From Rhodospirillales bacterium (GTDB lineage Bacteria > Pseudomonadota > Alphaproteobacteria > CACIAM-22H2), in the NCBI GenBank assembly GCA_947445225.1, contig CANFCX010000015.1, forward strand, positions 1-34,119: a DNA stretch of 34,119 bases, written 5' to 3'. Positions within the stretch are counted from its first letter, which is position 1, and each line of letters begins with the position of its first letter. A model generated the notes under the pieces. The model saw nothing but the letters and a program-made list of their open reading frames with translations, ran no database searches and was not told the DNA's origin. Position numbers and translations under genes: made by a program. Below are positions 32,210 to 34,119 of this stretch, piece after piece.

Positions 32210-32914
32210 TCACTTGAGCAGCGGCTTGATGATGGTTTCGAGTTCTTCAAAAGACCGCGCGCCCGGATATTTCACGCCATTGACGAACAAAGTCGGCGTC
32301 GAACTTACCTGCAGGTCGCTTTCCGCTTCCATGCTGCGGGCCAGTATGAGATTCAGCCCGCCTTCATCCTTTAGGCAGGTGTCGATCTGGCCGTCGCCCA
32401 TGCCGGCAAGCCGCCCGATTTGGGCAAGCGCGCGTAACGGGTTCGAAGACCGCGCCCAGTTGGCCTGGCTCCCGAACATCGCCTCCAACATGGGGAAATA
32501 GCGATCCGTCGGCGCACACCGGGCCAGCATCGCCGCCCGCAGCGCCAACCCGTCAAGCGGGAAATCCCGGTAAACCAGCTTCGCCTGGCCGGACTCGATA
32601 TAGGTCGCCTTCAATTTCGGCAGTGTTGTTGCGTGAAAGGCGGCGCAATGCGGGCAGGTCAGGGACGCATATTCGATGATGGTCACGGGTGCATCGCGTT
32701 TTCCGAGCACTCTGTCATCCTCGGTTACCGCGAGGATACCAGTCTCCGGGGCACGCGCGGGCGCCGCGGTCTGTGCGTTCGCCGACTGCACGCCGACCGA
32801 CGACGCTGCCGCGGTGGACTCGGTGTCGATGCCCGGCTTTTGGGCTTCGAGAACGAAATAGCTCGCCGCCAAAATGGCGGCCAGAGCTATAGCAGCAAAC
32901 GAGATATTACGCAT
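32210..32914 (-). CDS. DsbA family thiol-disulfide protein
   Basis: 234 residues: a signal peptide or anchor ('ISFAAIALAAILAASYFVL', about 4-22), a low-complexity Ala/Ser linker, then a thioredoxin-fold domain with the active site 'SLTCPHCAAFHA' and the cis-Pro loop 'VSSTPTLFVNG'. CPHC is the DsbA-type motif; the alphaproteobacterial members next to smc often act as periplasmic oxidoreductases whose partner is not fixed. The start at 32914 directly precedes the signal peptide. It lies between the DUF721 gene and smc, downstream of a large dyad and probable promoter. Confidence 0.9.
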   Translation of the reverse strand: MRNISFAAIALAAILAASYFVLEAQKPGIDTESTAAASSVGVQSANAQTAAPARAPETGILAVTEDDRVLGKRDAPVTIIEYASLTCPHCAAFHATTLPKLKATYIESGQAKLVYRDFPLDGLALRAAMLARCAPTDRYFPMLEAMFGSQANWARSSNPLRALAQIGRLAGMGDGQIDTCLKDEGGLNLILARSMEAESDLQVSSTPTLFVNGVKYPGARSFEELETIIKPLLK

Positions 32915-32941
32915 GATCGCCCAGCGACCCCCTATATCTAG

Positions 32942-32978
32942 TGATACTAGCGGTCAGACGGTGACCGCTCAAGTATCA
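32942..32978 (-). promoter_or_regulatory. 37-bp dyad with an embedded promoter before the dsbA-like gene
   Basis: TGATACT-AGCGGTCA-GACGG-TGACCGCT-CA-AGTATCA is a 15-bp inverted repeat with a two-base bulge and a five-base loop; its right side includes the DUF721 stop codon. Within it, on the minus strand, TTGAGC (32967-32972), 17 bases and TAGTAT (32944-32949) form a plausible sigma-70 promoter whose spacer is the inner palindrome. No U-run follows, so a simple terminator is less likely than an operator or attenuator. Confidence 0.5.
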
Positions 32979-33541
32979 TTTCCATGATCCGTGGACCCGT
33001 CTCCACTCGCCAGCGAATGCCCAAACCTCGCGAGTGCCGCGCGGAGTTCGGGGTCGGTTATCGTCTCGACACTGTTGGCGATTTTCGCCTGTTCTTCGGC
33101 ACCGATCGGCCTGGAGCCCCTTGCCTTCTTCGGCGGGGCCAACGGGGCCTGCCTTATTCTCAAACCATCGACAGCCCGATAGCCAAAATGACCGTTGATC
33201 CGTTCGATGATGTGTTCGGAAAGATGTTGTACTTCGATGGAAACGGCACCCGCCACTCGAAGATAAAGTATGCGCTCCTCGCCGGCCGCCGACTGCCCGC
33301 TGACCAGTTTTTCCGGCTGACAGAGCAGAGCGAGGTCATGGCCGACGATCGCCTCCCAATCGGTGAGGAAAGCAGCATGCGCCAAGCCTCGGCGGCGCAA
33401 GGCGGCCTTCGTCACTTTCGGCAGCGTCGCCGCCAATGCCAGTGGGCCCGTTGCGACCACCGCCTTCGCTCCGTCCATTTGTTCGATGGCTTCATGATAC
33501 GTTTCCGGCGTGGGTGGAACAACCCGAACGCGACGACGCAC
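32969..33541 (-). CDS. DUF721 family protein (DciA-like)
   Basis: 190 residues. The core 'PKVTKAALRRRGLAHAAFLTDWEAIVG' and 'KLVSGQSAAGEERILYLRVAGAVSIEVQHL' are typical of DUF721, whose DciA members load the replicative helicase DnaB. The C-terminal part is charged and low in complexity. The GTG at 33541 is two bases from the mutY ATG on the other strand; an internal ATG at 33478 ('MDGAKAVV') is a possible alternative that would leave more promoter room. Alphaproteobacteria commonly place this gene next to mutY and dsbA. Confidence 0.82.
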   Translation of the reverse strand: MRRRVRVVPPTPETYHEAIEQMDGAKAVVATGPLALAATLPKVTKAALRRRGLAHAAFLTDWEAIVGHDLALLCQPEKLVSGQSAAGEERILYLRVAGAVSIEVQHLSEHIIERINGHFGYRAVDGLRIRQAPLAPPKKARGSRPIGAEEQAKIANSVETITDPELRAALARFGHSLASGDGSTDHGNDT

Positions 33542-33543
33542 GA

Positions 33544-33973
33544 ATGAGTGATCGACGCCCGCCGAATGCCGCCCGCAGGGCGCGTCTTCTACTTGCCTGG
33601 TTCGACCGTTAGCGCCGCGAACTGCCCTGGCGGGCGGGGCCGGGTATGCGGCCCGATCCTTACCGGGTCTGGCTCAGCGAAATCATGCTCCAGCAGACCA
33701 CGGTCGCGACGGTCGGGCCCTATTTTCATCGGTTCATCGAGCGCTGGCCGAATGTCGAGGCCCTCGCGCGAGCACCGCTCGATGACATTCTCCATGTTTG
33801 GCAGGGCCTGGGTTACTACGCTCGCGCCCGCAATCTGCACCGCTGTGCCCGCGAGATCGTCGAGCGTCGGGGCGGCGTCTTTCCCGAAAACGAGGCGGCG
33901 CTGCGCGAATTGCCGGGAATAGGCCCATACACCGCCGCGGCGATTGCCGCGATTGCCTTCGACCTGCCGGCGA
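33544..33973 (+). pseudogene. mutY: A/G-specific adenine glycosylase MutY, amber-interrupted and cut by the IS
   Basis: The frame reads 'RARLLLAWFDR', then TAG at 33610-33612, then 'RRELPWRAGPGMRPDPYRVW', 'SEIMLQQTTVATVGPYFHRF' and 'ELPGIGPYTAAAIAAIAFD'. The joined sequence is a normal MutY N-terminal domain with the helix-hairpin-helix loop, and the stop falls at codon 23 where relatives have a residue such as His. TAG is used as a true stop elsewhere (GlxA, TIGR02302). The gene is also broken at about 33974 by the insertion sequence, losing the catalytic Asp region's continuation, the [4Fe-4S] cluster and the 8-oxoG recognition domain. MutY removes adenine opposite 8-oxoguanine, so loss should raise G:C to T:A changes. 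A restart at ATG 33646 would still be truncated. Confidence 0.85.
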
Positions 33974-34119
33974 CGAGCTATGCGCGGAAGTTGGTGACGG
34001 CGTGACGGGGTAAGGCGGCGTATCGTGGGGGTGTTCGACGCCTCCACTTCTCCAGCAAAGGAGTGATACGCCGTGACCGACAATAGCATCCTCAAGTTCA
34101 CCCAGCCAGGGACGTTCAC
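33974..34119 (+). mobile_element. 5' end of an insertion sequence, right copy
   Basis: Perfect inverted copy of 3-148. It breaks mutY after 'FDLPAT' and runs out of the window. Within its leader CGGCGTATC (34016-34024) pairs with GATACGCCG (34065-34073), reaching the first base of the transposase start codon, while the AAAGGAG ribosome site lies beside the right arm. Such a hairpin could limit translation from outside transcripts. Both window ends show the 5' end, so these are two separate copies. Confidence 0.8.
34073..34119 (+). CDS. Transposase N-terminus, partial (right copy)
   Basis: GTG start nine bases after AAAGGAG; 15 codons (VTDNSILKFTQPGTF) before the window ends. Identical to the left copy over the shared length. 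Family as for that copy, probably IS256, on N-terminal resemblance alone. Confidence 0.6.
   Translation, partial: MTDNSILKFTQPGTF

Noticed and set aside
29118-32501. 1127-residue plus-strand ORF
   Set aside because: Antisense shadow of smc, with no recognisable domains and an Arg/Gly-rich composition.
1-34119. Composite transposon bounded by inverted IS copies
   Set aside because: The cargo is core genes (sdh, argH, lysA, ftsEX, nrdJ, F0 ATP synthase, smc) and both boundary genes are cut chromosomal genes; IS-caused contig ends explain the pattern better.

Overview
The window looks like a chromosomal contig from a high-GC alphaproteobacterium, most likely Rhodospirillales or a related uncultured lineage. 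Evidence: the F0 ATP synthase genes stand alone as atpI-atpB-atpE-atpF'-atpF with a separate b' subunit; argH is followed by an LptM-type lipoprotein, lysA and a TIGR02302 protein; ftsEX is followed by HAD, YdcF and PlsC genes; and mutY, a DUF721 gene, a dsbA-like gene and smc lie together. Almost everything is core metabolism or cell-envelope biology. No database search was run; all assignments come from motifs and remembered family features.

Layout. 1-148 is the 5' end of an insertion sequence (probably IS256 family) that cuts a SAM-dependent methyltransferase gene; a GlxA-type regulator is divergent from it. Next come a pirin gene, a pentapeptide-repeat gene, tRNA-Arg(CCU) with its promoter, and an ABC-F ATPase/methyltransferase pair. 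From 12.2 kb back to 7.2 kb on the minus strand is the succinate dehydrogenase operon sdhC-sdhD-sdhA-[toxin remnant-YgiT-type antitoxin]-sdhB, ending in a frameshifted alginate lyase gene. A 360-bp divergent control region with strong dyads separates it from argH-lptM-lysA-TIGR02302 on the plus strand. After a bidirectional terminator come a CpdR-like receiver and a zinc-ribbon/DUF3426 membrane protein (minus), then ftsE-ftsX-HAD phosphatase-YdcF-like-plsC (plus), nrdJ with a clear promoter, and a HigBA toxin-antitoxin pair. The minus strand then carries the F0 ATP synthase operon (promoter TTGACA-17-TATGGT), smc, a DsbA-like protein and a DUF721 protein. The window ends in mutY, which has an in-frame amber codon and is cut by a second, outward-facing copy of the same insertion sequence.

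How it works together: sdhCDAB feeds electrons to ubiquinone while the Fo genes build the proton channel; argH and lysA finish arginine and lysine (and diaminopimelate supply) biosynthesis; ftsEX, smc, plsC and the YdcF-like protein serve division, chromosome packing and envelope growth; nrdJ supplies deoxynucleotides.

I did not find a clearly new multi-gene system. The points most worth a second look are: the toxin-antitoxin remnant inside the sdh operon; several damaged genes (mutY, algL, the methyltransferase, the toxin) in 34 kb; a nested dyad upstream of argH; a 37-bp dyad between the DUF721 gene and dsbA; and the two identical outward-facing IS ends.
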